Shown here piece after piece: positions 10,513 to 21,751 of a DNA stretch of 64,000 nucleotides (within the stretch, counting starts at the first letter, position 1; every line of letters starts with the position of its first letter). The notes below the pieces were generated by a model. It did not search any database and was not told the DNA's origin. It saw only the letters and a program-made list of their open reading frames with translations. This DNA is from Botrytis cinerea B05.10. Taxonomy: Eukaryota > Ascomycota > Leotiomycetes > Helotiales > Sclerotiniaceae. The position numbers were made by a program, and so were the translations under genes. Where the stretch lies: the NCBI RefSeq assembly GCF_000143535.2, contig NC_037314.1, positions 2,852,001-2,916,000 of the forward strand. Direction: 5' to 3'.

Positions 10513-12186
10513 ATGGCAATACTAAACGACCCGCCGTCATCCACAACAATTCTCTCTCTTCATACTCCTGACGTTCCTCCTCCTTCAAAACCTACCCCGG
10601 CCACAACCTCCCACCCCCAAGACAGCCGAAACCCTCGGAATCTTACCTCCAAATGGCCCACCGCAATTGACCTCGCAGGCTCTAGCCTTCCCTGCCGTCT
10701 CGAAGGTGAAGTAGCCAATCTTGTAGTCCTCGGATCTATTCCTCCAGAGATAAATGGAACATTCTACCGCGTAATGTGCGACCCTTTTGTTCCGCCTCAC
10801 CCACAGAATGTACCCATCGATGGTGACGGCAATATTTCCGCCTTTCGTTTCCACAACGGTATTGTCGATATGAAAATGCAGTATATCGAGACCGAACGGT
10901 ACAAACTCGAAAGACAGGCTAACAAGGCTTTGTTTGGATTGTATCGAAATCCATATACACATCATCCGTGTGTACGGGCTGCAGTAGATAGTACAGCGAA
11001 TACGAATTTGGTCATGTGGGCTGACAAGTTGTTGGCATTAAAAGAAGTGGGGTTGCCGTACGAGGTTGATGGAGATACCTTGGAGACTTTGGGATATGAT
11101 CCTTTTGCTTCTGAGGGAGTGGAATCGAAGACTTTTACGGCGCATCCAAAGGTTGATCCATTTACAGATGAGCTTGTTGTGTTTGGTTACGAGGCGAAGG
11201 GATTGGCCACGCTAGATGTAGTGACATATACGCTTGATGCGCAAGGGAAGAAGGTAGAAGAATTATGGGTAAAGAGTCCATGGTGTGCATTTATTCATGA
11301 TTGTGCCATTACGGAAAATTGGTTGATACTTGTGTGTTGGTGTTTCGAAGCGAATATTGAGAGAATGAAGAAAGGAGGTCAGCATTGGGCATGGGATTAT
11401 GAAAAACCGGCTACTTTCATTGTGGTTCCTAGGAGAAAGTCGACACCGTTGCCGGATGGATGGAAGGAAGGAGAAAGCAGATATTATGAGTGGAACAATT
11501 GTATGCCGGTTCATACAGCAGGAGCTTGGGAAGGAAAGGATGGAAAATTATACATGGAAAGTTCTAGGGTGCATGATAATGCCTTTCCATTCTTCCCACC
11601 CGATGATGGACGAATGCCGAATCCAGATACGAAAGGTGATTTCGCACGTTGGGAATTTGATTTGAGTCAGCCGAGTGGCAGCAAGATACAGGATCCATTG
11701 GTAGTTTTGGACATTCCATGTGAATTTCCGAGAATTGACGAGAGGTTTATGACGAAGGAATATGAATGGGTGTTTTTGGATGTTTTCATTCCAGAACAAG
11801 GTGATGGGAAGAGCAATATATACCAGGGACTAAATGGTCTTGCGATGCATAACAATAAGACAAACGAAACGAAATATTTCTATGCAGGTCAAGACTCGCA
11901 TGTTCAAGAACCGATCTTTATTCCTCGATCAAAAGATTCTAAGGAAGGGGATGGATGGGTGATGGCAATGGTTGAAAGAAGGATCGCCAATCGATGCGAT
12001 TTAGTCGTGATTGATACGAGAGATTTTGAAAAGGCAATTGCTATTGTTGAATTGCCATTTCATATAAAAGCTCAAATACATGGTAATTGGGTTGGAGCCA
12101 CTGAAACTAGAGGAACGAAAAGTCTGGTTCGAGAGATGGAAAAAATCGAAATCAGTGGGAAGGGCGCGTTAGAACCTATGGCTTAA
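10513..12186 (+). CDS. Carotenoid/stilbene cleavage dioxygenase (RPE65/CCD family)
   Basis: A 557-residue single-exon protein of the non-haem iron carotenoid cleavage oxygenase family. It cleaves a C=C bond with O2 to give two aldehydes. The four iron-ligand histidines expected of the beta-propeller are H211 (FTAHPKVDP), H262 (FIHDCAIT), H334 (MPVHTAGAW) and H523 (QIHGNW). Second-shell acidic residues lie near 135, 404 and 470. The N-terminal 50 residues are Pro/Ser/Thr rich and probably disordered. There is no signal peptide, so the enzyme is likely cytosolic. Length and histidine spacing fit the fungal stilbene-cleaving branch (Neurospora CAO-1, lignostilbene dioxygenases), which attacks resveratrol and piceatannol, better than apocarotenoid oxygenases. 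The substrate is therefore inference. It ends tail-to-tail with a transcription factor gene 165 bases away. Confidence 0.9.
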   Translation: MAILNDPPSSTTILSLHTPDVPPPSKPTPATTSHPQDSRNPRNLTSKWPTAIDLAGSSLPCRLEGEVANLVVLGSIPPEINGTFYRVMCDPFVPPHPQNVPIDGDGNISAFRFHNGIVDMKMQYIETERYKLERQANKALFGLYRNPYTHHPCVRAAVDSTANTNLVMWADKLLALKEVGLPYEVDGDTLETLGYDPFASEGVESKTFTAHPKVDPFTDELVVFGYEAKGLATLDVVTYTLDAQGKKVEELWVKSPWCAFIHDCAITENWLILVCWCFEANIERMKKGGQHWAWDYEKPATFIVVPRRKSTPLPDGWKEGESRYYEWNNCMPVHTAGAWEGKDGKLYMESSRVHDNAFPFFPPDDGRMPNPDTKGDFARWEFDLSQPSGSKIQDPLVVLDIPCEFPRIDERFMTKEYEWVFLDVFIPEQGDGKSNIYQGLNGLAMHNNKTNETKYFYAGQDSHVQEPIFIPRSKDSKEGDGWVMAMVERRIANRCDLVVIDTRDFEKAIAIVELPFHIKAQIHGNWVGATETRGTKSLVREMEKIEISGKGALEPMA

Positions 12187-12351
12187 GCTCTGTACTTTCT
12201 TCATTTCTTTCGCCCCAATAGAGGCAATTCCGTAGGGAGAGTTTTCTGCGGGCTGTAGATGCGAATCCGTATAATTTCCACAACAGCGTTAAGAAACTCA
12301 TAGTGTTGTATGGTATGTTTGCCAGTGCTTCGTAACATATAGCAACCAAAA

Positions 12352-14521
12352 TCAAGAGATAGTAACACCTTGGAATTTATCCATCAAGGCATTTATTTCT
12401 GTCATCGAATCGCTGGGTGTCTCGGCCTTGCCGCTCGGGCCTGTTTGGCCTGTGTTTCCTTCAGTCTTAAGCAGTAACTTAGTAAGCTGCCAAAACTCCA
12501 GAGAGTTCTTGAAGAATCCAGATCTTGTAAAATCTGGCCCTACTTGTTTTAAATAGCTATCCCAAAGAATTTTCCATCTATCGAGAGCTTGACTGATCCG
12601 AGCGGAGTTATAGACCCAGAGAGACGTCGATTTTAACTGGAAGATTGTTGTGCTCAATGCTTATATAGTTAGCGAAGGTTTGATACAGGTAATTATGGGT
12701 AGTTTGTTTACAATTGAGGAACGTGAACAAATTGAGGGTTGTAAGTCCGTAATGATACACTGGATTCCATTCATCTCCCATTAGCCACTCCAATGAGGTT
12801 GCCAGAGCGGCTCGAGGTGCCTCGTTTGTTCCTAACAAATATCCTTCGCAAACGAGGGCGTCTGTAGCGGCATATGCTTCCTCTGACGATGGCATATCAC
12901 CGATCATTTCGGAACTCATTACTCGTGGTGGATACTTATTGAAAATAGTATAATGACAATCTACAAGATATATCAAAGTCATAACCCTAATTTATATTCA
13001 GCATTTCGAATCGAAGACGATAAAAGCAAGCTGGACTGACCTAACTCTTGCTTCTGCTTCAATGTAAGCCAGCCAATTGAAAGGGCAAACCCCCGTAGCG
13101 TACAGGTTTCTTGATGAGTTATATCCCAGAGCCCTCGCACCGTTGACAATATCACAATATCGCCCGTTGCGCATTTTCTTCCTTGCGAGTTCCCCATTTT
13201 GCCAATTTCGCAGTACTGATACAAGAAACGCTGCTTGGATAACTTGAAGACTGGTCGATTTTTCACTGTACTGGTCCGAACGAAGCATCTCTTTCAGTTC
13301 TTCATTCTCGAAAACGAACTCCTCGCATAAAGCACCACATTCCTTTGCTAAGGCAGCCGTATCTCGAGGTGAAGAATAAGCTGCGCCAATGAGAAAGACG
13401 GCAAATAACAATGGAAGTGAGACCGTCTCGAGGTTATAAGTAGGTTGGTGTATAATTGGACAATTAGGATACCAATGATCAAAGAATAATCGAGTGAAAT
13501 CTATCAAATTAGGAACAGTGAATAAAACGGTTTTTATTTCTTCGGAAAATGGCGGTAAATCTTCATCACAAAGGTCGGATAATCTCTGATGAGTAACAGA
13601 AAGTTTTGATATAAGTTCCTGGAGCCGGTATTCCAATTTAGACGAGCTTCGTAGGGACGAGTTGATTGGAAGATTGTTGAATTCACCATCCCAGATAAAA
13701 TCATCTAGTATTGGCAGTGCATTACTCTGCATGAAGTCTCCCAATTCATCGGGAAAAGCAAGTAGTGAGGAATTCGGCATGAGGGATGAAGACATCGAGG
13801 TAGAAAGCGTTGGAGTGGACATACTGCTAACCGTTGGGGCGCCGAAGAAATCCAAAAGGGTCTTTGTTCCAGGCTTTGTGAAATGGAGGAGAAAACTAAA
13901 CTGCATCTTAGGATCTTGAGATGGTATACCAGAAGCTGTCGCATTGTTGCTGGGCTGGTTAAAATGTGTTGGTGCGGTATCATGCAGTGGTTGTATTGAA
14001 GACCCTAGGTCTTGCATGGCTTGCAAAGGCTGCGGTCCATCACTGCTTCCCGTCGAACGATAATAAGTGCAGGGTATGTTATTCAATTGGCAACCTTCAC
14101 ATGGGCGTCCTTGATTACAGGCTCGTTTCGATCGTGCACAAGAGTCACATGATTGTTTTTGCTTTCCTCTTGGCCTCGGCTGAGGCATTGGCCTCCCACC
14201 CCTCATCGGGCATGATTTTGAATGCCTCCTAGCAGCGTCTCTAAGATGTTATTAGTAAGTGATTTTGGCTCTGTCAATTGAGGAACTCACGATCTGAAAA
14301 AGTGTTGATCACAAAAGTGGCACCCGTAAAGTCGTTGCCCAGCATCTATTTGAGTTGCAATGTTAATGATATACTGCATCGTCGAAGATAGTAGCGGTGG
14401 GGATCAACTTACGCACAGCTTCATGACGTCGTAGATGTCCGATTGTGGAGTATGTAGATAAACATATTTGACATTGATAAGTCGGAAACGATGTCCCTGC
14501 CGCCGGCGCGGATCTCTTCAT
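12352..14521 (-). CDS. Transcription factor with C2H2 and C2HC zinc fingers plus a Zn2Cys6 cluster
   Basis: Five exons give 648 residues: 14521-14413, 14345-14291, 14240-13041, 12986-12712 and 12659-12352. The introns have clean signals, including a GCTAAC branch in the last. Finger 1 is C17-x2-C20-x12-H33-x3-H37, with a linker resembling TGEKPY. Finger 2 is C45-x2-C48-x12-H61-x3-C65. The binuclear cluster follows as C86-x2-C89-x6-C96-x5-C102-x2-C105-x6-C112. A fungal_trans-type middle region covers about 240-560 and the C terminus reads like the usual helical end of these regulators. Two fingers ahead of a Zn2Cys6 cluster is a known but minority fungal architecture. Its location between a cleavage dioxygenase and an FAD monooxygenase suggests a local pathway regulator. 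Confidence 0.88.
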
Positions 14522-15640
14522 CTTAAGTCACGGTGATTGTAGTTGAAAGTTGATCAAGATTGAATTCATCAAAGCCATTCACTCAAACGACGTTGGCCGT
14601 TAGGTTAAAATGGTTGGAATTTGTCATTGCTAGTTGGAAAAGTGGAAGTTATTAGAGTTACGCTTCATGAAGACTTACAACCGAGAAGTTACGCTCCTAC
14701 TATGCCTAGCTAAGGTTAGATAAAGGACCCGAGAACAAGACTGGAAATGACACCCGGCGCCGAAGATTGAATAGCGGTAAATAGAGTTTTTTTTCTATGG
14801 AGATACCTAGGTATCGGGATTATCGAGTAACAGATTAAACCTATTTGATCTAAGCGGTGAACATTAAATTGCGGGGGTAGATTCAATAAGTTCTTAAAAG
14901 CTTTTCTGTTACTTTTAAACTTTTATGAGTGTAAGTAAGAATTGATGGGCAGTATGGATTCGTCGTCATTCCTAAGGATTAGTGATCCAAGCAAGAGTAA
15001 GTTGATGTAGTCCCATGCATTAGCTGTTTCCCCATTCCCCCTTTCTAAGATTAATGAGGTTTGATGACCACAAGCACTTTCCACACGTGATTTTCATATC
15101 ATATCTCATGTTCAATTTCATGCTTAATAGGTATTTATTCATATGCTCTTGAATACAGTGAGATACAAGAACTCTCCAATATGAAGTATGATTGGTCTCC
15201 TGGAAATGATTGGTTCATATGGAGCCCCCCAAGCTCATTCGTCTATGATTTGTAAGACTTACGAGTGCATCCCTTGCATCGGGCCTGATTCCGTACTCCG
15301 TATGGAGAGGCCGTTGGACGACTCAAGGGCAGACTGCCACGCCATTCTCTGTAGATCGCGGAATCGTAGTTGATATACTAGCCTTCTAGGTATATTTGTG
15401 GATACATGCAAATGCACTTCGCGTACAGACATGCATTTACAAACAACATTTATCTCATTTGAATCCTTTCTTCAGCCATTTAAGAACGGCCAGGTATCAA
15501 TAACATCTCATTCTTTGAATTCTCCTGCAGGAGATCGATCTCTTCAACAAATGACAACCTCCGACACAAAAAAGACGCACGCTATCTCTCTACCTGTTGC
15601 CCGATACAGTCTGAATAATCCACAATGGTTAGAGAAGAGA
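14522..15640. other. Upstream region of the zinc-finger regulator
   Basis: About 1.1 kb of AT-rich DNA between the start of the regulator and the 3' end of the FAD monooxygenase, both on minus. It probably carries the regulator promoter. No gene, repeat or clear motif array was recognised. The plus-strand open frames are random in character. Confidence 0.5.
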
Positions 15641-16972
15641 CTAGAACAAACCGGAAAGCCGTTTTGCCTCTACCAAACTCCCTTCAAGATCATATGTCCA
15701 AACCCATTCATACAACAAATCAATCTCGTCAGCTATCCTTTTCACATCATCTCCAAAGTCATCATGCGTAAATGAAATGAGTTCTCCAGCTTTCTTACTA
15801 AACTCAAGTAACTTTTGCGACCTCGGTCTCCTCACCGTATCATAAGCTTCAAGTGCTTTTTGAATATCAGTCTTATTCTTGACACCCTCAAAAAGACGAC
15901 TCAAGACATATGCATCTTCAAATGCCATACCAGAGCCAGCTCCTAAGTGGGGTGTACTTGCATGAGCAGCGTCTCCCATAAGACATATCCTTCCGCGAAA
16001 ATATTTCTGAGAATGTGGAAGATGAAAGAGCCCCCACTTATCTCCAGTAGAGAATTTTGAGACCAATTCAACTAGCTTCTCTTCATAGCCTTCTAAATCG
16101 GATGCCATCTCTTCTTTTGTCGCAGGCATCAACCAGTTTTTCTTATCCCATTCAACGCCTTTAGTTGTTTTCAATGCAACAAAGTTGATCAAATTCCCAT
16201 GCTCGACTGGGTAACTAATCATATATCTACCATATCCAAGGTATGATTGCCCATTTAGTGCCAAGTCATCTCCTATTGCCTCCCTGGCCACATCTCTGGG
16301 AACCATAGCTCGATAAGCGTAGGTGTTTGAAAACTTCGGTTCGATTGATTGGTTTCCCATGACGAAGTTCCTTGTTGCACTCTTGATTCCATCACAGCCA
16401 ATCACTACATCAGCGAAAACTGTTTCACCATCTTCAAACGTCAACTTCAAGCCTTCGTCGTCTTCCTCCGGGTCTTCAACGTTCACTAGGCTTTTCTTGA
16501 ATCTCGCCATTCCGTCTGGAATCAACACTGCCATCTCATCCAAGAACCTAGCCCTATGCACACAACTTCTCCTTCTAATCTCTTCTCTTATCAGCATTTT
16601 CGAAATATCTCCTAGAGTTTTTCCTCTCTCTCCAACATGATGAATCAAGTCCAATTTTTTGCCATCGCCACTTTTGCTACCCGTTCCATAGCGAAAAGTT
16701 AACCATGCGTTATCGTGATTGCGGGTTTCGTTAAATGTTGCACACTTCCTATAACCTCTAAGGATATCAGGAGAGATCAGATCTAGGGCATTCACTGCAT
16801 TGGGACCAGATGCAATTCCGGCCCCTATTTCTGCAAATCGAGGAGCTGCTTCGTAAATTGTGATATTGAGGGTATCACGATAAGGAAGGAGTCCAATACT
16901 GAGAGCAAGTCCACCAAGACCGCCGCCGATGATAGCAACATTTAGCTTCGGATTCGTGATTTCTGCCCCCAT
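15641..16972 (-). CDS. FAD-dependent aromatic monooxygenase, salicylate-hydroxylase-like
   Basis: A 443-residue single-exon class A flavoprotein monooxygenase that would hydroxylate a phenolic ring using NAD(P)H and O2. The Rossmann dinucleotide motif GGGLGG is at 16-21 and a conserved acidic residue ends strand 2 (YEAAP). The DG motif GCDGIKSATR is at 192-201, and the GD motif GDAAHASTPHLGAG at 333-346 contacts the FAD ribose and pyrophosphate. Length and motif order match salicylate hydroxylase, 3-hydroxybenzoate hydroxylase and similar fungal enzymes. Substrate cannot be read from sequence. There is no targeting signal. It lies 1.1 kb upstream of the regulator and could act on aldehyde- or acid-type products of the nearby stilbene dioxygenase. 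Confidence 0.88.
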   Translation of the reverse strand: MGAEITNPKLNVAIIGGGLGGLALSIGLLPYRDTLNITIYEAAPRFAEIGAGIASGPNAVNALDLISPDILRGYRKCATFNETRNHDNAWLTFRYGTGSKSGDGKKLDLIHHVGERGKTLGDISKMLIREEIRRRSCVHRARFLDEMAVLIPDGMARFKKSLVNVEDPEEDDEGLKLTFEDGETVFADVVIGCDGIKSATRNFVMGNQSIEPKFSNTYAYRAMVPRDVAREAIGDDLALNGQSYLGYGRYMISYPVEHGNLINFVALKTTKGVEWDKKNWLMPATKEEMASDLEGYEEKLVELVSKFSTGDKWGLFHLPHSQKYFRGRICLMGDAAHASTPHLGAGSGMAFEDAYVLSRLFEGVKNKTDIQKALEAYDTVRRPRSQKLLEFSKKAGELISFTHDDFGDDVKRIADEIDLLYEWVWTYDLEGSLVEAKRLSGLF

Positions 16973-17708
16973 TTTTGAAACGACAGAACCAATTAAAACC
17001 AGATAAGGAGTGTTGATGAAATTCTTGAACTTTTTGAACTGACAATACCCAATAGCGGTGTCTAGTAACGGGTCTCTAGCAACGAGTCTTTAGCAACAGT
17101 GTTAGATATGATACTTGGCAGCTTGATAATGGCTAAGGGCGCATTCTCAATTCATTGTAAAAGTGGTAGTGCCAGATCAGCCCATCTGAAAGTAAGCACA
17201 ATGTGACATGTTCCAAATCTGGTCAAATATCCGCGTAAGCCAATCACAACCAGATCCGTCCAACGAGAAAAATGATCAGGCACTTGATACATGTTTGCTG
17301 CGATATGATTGTCCAGATTACAGTTCCTGACAAAAAAGGTATGGAAAGGGGGTTGATCACGTGCTGATAAGCGTCTACGCGCGCCCCTGCAACAACTTAT
17401 CGAGAATATCGCGATTCCCCGCGAACGCGTCTTCCTGAACCCCTACTCGAGCCTTTCTTCTGCCGTACATACCTCCCTCCAGAAAAGCAACGCTTGAATC
17501 GCCTTAAATACTAATGGCCTTGGGAGCTTTGCTTTAGATATATGTCAAGAAAGGCAGTAAAGGTCAATCCTTCGTTCCACACACGTCATCTAAACCTCTC
17601 CAATTTCTGTCCATGGCAGTCAAACTTTCCTACGTCAAGGCATTTTTGGATAATCTTGGTTCGCAGCAACATTGTCCTCCCTAGCCGGCATCAGCGGGGA
17701 TATACAAT
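16973..17708. other. Divergent promoter region
   Basis: Some 740 bases between the FAD monooxygenase (minus) and a coiled-coil gene (plus). Around 17050 a short direct repeat (AGCAACG/CTAGCAACGAG type words) is visible. Otherwise nothing was recognised. Confidence 0.45.
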
Positions 17709-19133
17709 ATGAAAGCTCCAACTTACCTCCGTCCATGCTCAAATTCCAGTCGATTCCAAACGCAACGTCAGTTACCACCATTTGCGCCTCAGATCAGTAG
17801 GCACGATACCCAACATCCTCCTCAATCTTCCACTCAATCTCAGCAACAACTGCCCCTTCCGGACCATCACACACTAACTCCCATTTCGCCATCAAATTCC
17901 TCTCCATTTCTTCGAATACCTTCTGGATTAGACTCCTCAATTTTGACCCCAGCTCCTCAGTCAAAGCTACAAGCCCTTCCTCAATCCCAGTGTCTAGAGT
18001 CCGTTCTCAACCATGCAGATGCCGAATCTCTCAAAGCATTACTCAGTGCTACCGGTAATTTGTATCCGCATATGCGAACGACTACTCTAAGATTTTTGCT
18101 CGGAGACAAATATGTCGAAGAGGAGAAAGAGGTGGGATGGAGTATCAAGGAACCCCTGAACAATAACAAAGTAGATGGGAAGTCGCTGGACCAGAGAGAA
18201 ATTTCTATGAACTCGAGAAAGGAACGAATCATACCAGGGAAGGGGTTGATTATTGACTTGGTGAGCGATGATGAGGATACCTTGCAGAGGGAAAGCCCTT
18301 TGGAAAGAGCATTGATGATAGAAAAGAAGCGGACTGCGGTCCTATTGCAAGAACTAAAGGCAGCGAAAGAAGAAATAAAGAATGTCCAAAAAAAATATCA
18401 AAATGAATGGAATCAGGTCGAGACCTTACAACAGCAGTTGAGGGAAATTCATGCCAAGGCTATGAGTGGCCAGAATACTTCGTCAGAATTGATGCCTCGA
18501 AATGATAGTACAGAACAAGCTTTGAAAGCGGATAGAAGATACAATGGGATAATTCAAAAGCAGTTGATTGATGAGACGAAGGAAACGACTAGACTCGAAG
18601 ATCTATTAGACCGCTATAGACGATTTCAATCAAGCAGTGTAACACCTGTATCTCAGCCGGATAAAATCCCTCAGACTGTCTTAGCAGAAACCCCCAACAA
18701 GGAGATAGGGGATCTTAAAAAAGCTTTGAAAGAGAAAAAGACTAGATCCCAGTGGTTCAAGAAGCAATTTACCGATCAACAAATCAAATGTACGGAAGCG
18801 GAAACGCGCGCTTCCTCGGTGATTGTCGACAAGAACTCTACCGTAGAAGCACTGGGAAAAGAGAAAAAGAAGACAAAGTATTTGGAAAAGGCGCTCAAGA
18901 TTGAGAGGAGGTTAAGGGAAGTTACGGAGAGGACTTTGACCCATGAGAGAGACTTGGCGGAAAAAGGAGAAGGGGTTCCGTTAGCTCGGAAAGTTTTAGC
19001 AGAACTATAGGAGGAACGGATAGTGTTGGCAGAGGTGGACGAGGAAGTTTTGAATGGAAGAACTCGAAGCCACTCAGTCGCCGGTGTATCATTATCGGCG
19101 AAGAAGCGGAAGCTCAATCCAACTTTGGAGTAA
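17709..19133 (+). pseudogene. Coiled-coil protein gene with an in-frame TAG near its 3' end
   Basis: The ATG at 17709 opens a 433-codon frame that ends at TAG 19008-19010. The same frame then stays open for 40 more codons to TAA at 19131-19133. The first 90 residues are Pro/Ser/Gln rich. A short conserved-looking block lies at about 105-145 (LKALLSATGNLYPHMR). From about 200 to the end the protein is strongly helical and charged, with coiled-coil heptads around 205-255 and 335-430. Heptads continue across the stop (LAEL, stop, EERIVLAEVDEEV), and the extension ends with a basic AKKRK nuclear-signal-like patch. The TAG is one C-to-T change from CAG. The gene may be a nonsense allele, a readthrough gene, a real 433-residue protein with a decayed tail, or a sequence error. 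Function is unknown; no enzyme domain is seen. Confidence 0.6.
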
Positions 19134-20188
19134 TTAGGGTTGGAGAGAAAGTGAGTCAAATTCGAAGGCGGTGAATGTGGGCAGTGTTTCAAAGATATTA
19201 AAATCTCAAGATACCGATGGCCTTGCCGATATCATCCCGGTTAGTTTGTTTCATTTTTCTCTTCACTAGTTGCGGGATACTGATGCGATTTTCCTTTAGG
19301 GGCAAGAACATTACGCCCACAATTCCTTACTAAACTTGCTGAATAGCGTGGTGAGAGATTTCATGAAGGAAAATCTGTTGACGTAATGCTGACTGTCTAT
19401 GGGGCATCTCATTGGCTTAGCGAGTGGTCCTGAAGCTGCTGTAAATAGGGAGATGGCGGAGTAAGTTGTTGTAGGGTGCCCACTCATACAAATCATTATG
19501 CACGTCGGATTTCTGGATATTCTCTCTATATTTTGATCTGAGCATGCAGGACATACACACACTTAACATATGTTAAATGTCAGAAAATGTTTGAAATTAA
19601 AAGTATATTTAAGCGCGGGACAGGAGCAGAATGATACCCCTATACATATGTATTTATGTAGCAATATTGCAAATTTCTTTAAGCTCGCTCTTGTTTCTCA
19701 TGCTATGTTTATGTTAAATGCACTGCTTTACATTCCGACTTTTTGTACACGGAGTAGTGTGGACTTTGAGAACTCAAAAAGTTCGATGATCAAACCGGCT
19801 AATTGTTTGCTTGGACATTGATGGAGCTTTTGGGATGCACATTAACAGTTGCAAGACCAAGTGGTCAAACAGATACAAATATATCAATCACATAAATACA
19901 TTTGTTAATGAAAATTCAAAGTTTCCGAATAAATTCGGCTATCGTATTAGGGGATATAGCTAAAGGGCTGGGGTTTTGATCCGAGCATGAGATCACCACC
20001 TACAGGTCAGGGGGATCGTTCATTCGGTCAAGCTAACTCATCCTCTCAAAAATCCAATCATTCCCAAAATATCCAAAAATTGACAAGCATCTCAGTGTCA
20101 ACTCGCATTCCGAAGTACCGGATACCATCCATATCTCTCTAGTGACTCTACAGCCGTATTCCCTGCATTAAGTGTAATGCTATTTCTA
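19134..20188. other. Intergenic between convergent genes
   Basis: About 1 kb between the coiled-coil gene (plus) and the 2EXR gene (minus), holding their 3' regions. Short open frames on both strands show no domain. Nothing else was recognised. Confidence 0.45.
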
Positions 20189-21476
20189 TTATAGAATATC
20201 ATTGATCTGGGACTCTTTGATGTACTTAATCGTTGGTGGTTTCCAGGCCAGTAGTCTTTGCAATTCGCGTTGATCATCTTCGTCAATCGGACGTCCTGGA
20301 AGTTCAAATTAGTTACATTGACCTTTAAGAAGTGATTGGGAAAGTAAATATTGACTATACCTGATTTGACTGATTTCTCAAGCCCCTCTCGTAAACAGCG
20401 TACCGAATAGTCCCGGAAATTGTTGAAACCTTTTTTGTGGACCTCATAAATGTCCTCTAATGATCCTCGCATGTTATCCCCTCCCCATACTAATTGGTTA
20501 AGGGATGCTTCTGACACAAATCTATCACATAGATGCGATACCTGAGTGCTTTCTTCAATGATAGAGAAGTTTTCGTCGTCTTCCTGGAGAAAATAAACCT
20601 CTTGTAAATCCAGACATTTAGCCCATTGATAGACAGTAAGGGACCGCTTGTCAGCTAGATGAGGCATTACACCTAGAACTTTCGCAGGGTAGTTGTGTTT
20701 GTTCTTTGGTACTATGATCCGCTTCATCGTGGGATCTCTATAAACACCTCCTAAAGGGTGAATCATGTCCGTCCAACTTTCTCCTGTATGAGGCAAGATT
20801 ATGTCAACATCAAGGTTGGCATATATGATTGGTTGTCCTCTTTGTAGCATTTCGGTTTCGACTTGGCGAAAGATTGGACCGTCTAATTCCGTGCCAGGGG
20901 TGTAAGGGCCTCTTCGTTCGGCATCCTCAATGTAAGTCTTCGATCTCAAAACGAGACCTTGCAGGGGCTTCTTGAACTTCAGTACCACATCCCGCGAGTC
21001 TAAACAAGACATTGTCAAAGGACACTGCTGCGGCATGCTTGAACAAAGATAGGTGTTCTCTGGCCACGTATCGTTGTATCTATCAACATGTATAACACGT
21101 GCCTGCAAAGCTGCAAATCTCCATATCCTCAACCTTAATTCTGCTGGAAGATTTCGAAATCGTCGAAAAGTTCTCGGGGTGGAATTAACTGCGAGTATAT
21201 TATCATTTCTCATATCGGCTTCGGTATCCTTCCCCATGATCTCTTCAGTATATGCGATCTGATCGATGGCACCTACGCTGCGATTGTGTTCATAGTCATC
21301 CCCATATTGGTGCTGCTGGGTGCTTGAGGTTGAACTGTTCATTTTCTGAGGTATAGCCAGTGTGGCGACCTAATATTTATGTCAGCTTGATGTAAATTAT
21401 AATCTGGATTGTGTTAAAGAGCGCCTCTACTTACCTGGTCAGCTTCGCTTTGCTCAAAAGCGTTCTCAGGATTCAT
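20189..21476 (-). CDS. 2EXR-domain protein
   Basis: The product is 385 residues from exons 21476-21435, 21369-20361 and 20295-20189. Exon 1 encodes a short acidic leader (MNPENAFEQSEADQ) and joins in phase across a 65-nt intron. The 2EXR hallmark lies near residue 70 (FRNLPAELRLRIWRFA). An Ala/Val strand segment (ARVIHV) and a CLDSR segment follow, as is usual in this large family of fungal proteins of unknown function. The last intron (GTATAG donor, TAACTAAT branch, TTCCAG acceptor) moves translation to a frame ending with RLLAWKPPTIKYIK, which resembles normal 2EXR C termini. Without splicing the frame would run on to 20098. No membrane segment or signal peptide is present. Confidence 0.75.
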
Positions 21477-21625
21477 GATTCAGACTCCTAGTTCTAAAAC
21501 TTATGTTTATGGTGTAGTTGTTGAGAAAATTGAAGGTCAGATTGACTTCGGATTCCTTGAGGTGATCAATGTAGACTTTTATTTTGATGCGGGCAACTGG
21601 GGGAGAAAATATATTTAAATAGTAT

Positions 21626-21751
21626 CGATCATATACCGTACGAATCTAGTGTGAGAAAATACGGTCTTGTGCTGAAATTGAAGCGGCTCGATGATATACC
21701 GTACGAATCTAGTGTGAGAAAATACGGTCTTGGGCTAAAATTAAAGCCGTA
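21626..21751. repeat. Two-copy 63-bp tandem repeat with ACCGTA/TACGGT inverted words
   Basis: Unit 1 starts at 21626 and unit 2 at 21689. Only about four of the first 57 positions differ. Each unit carries ACCGTA and, 25 bases on from its start, TACGGT, so each can form a hairpin or bind a dimer. Further ACCGT and TACGGT words follow at 21751 and 21795. The array lies 150-325 bases upstream of the 2EXR start and about 375-550 bases upstream of the gene at 22175, within their shared divergent promoter. Confidence 0.7.
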
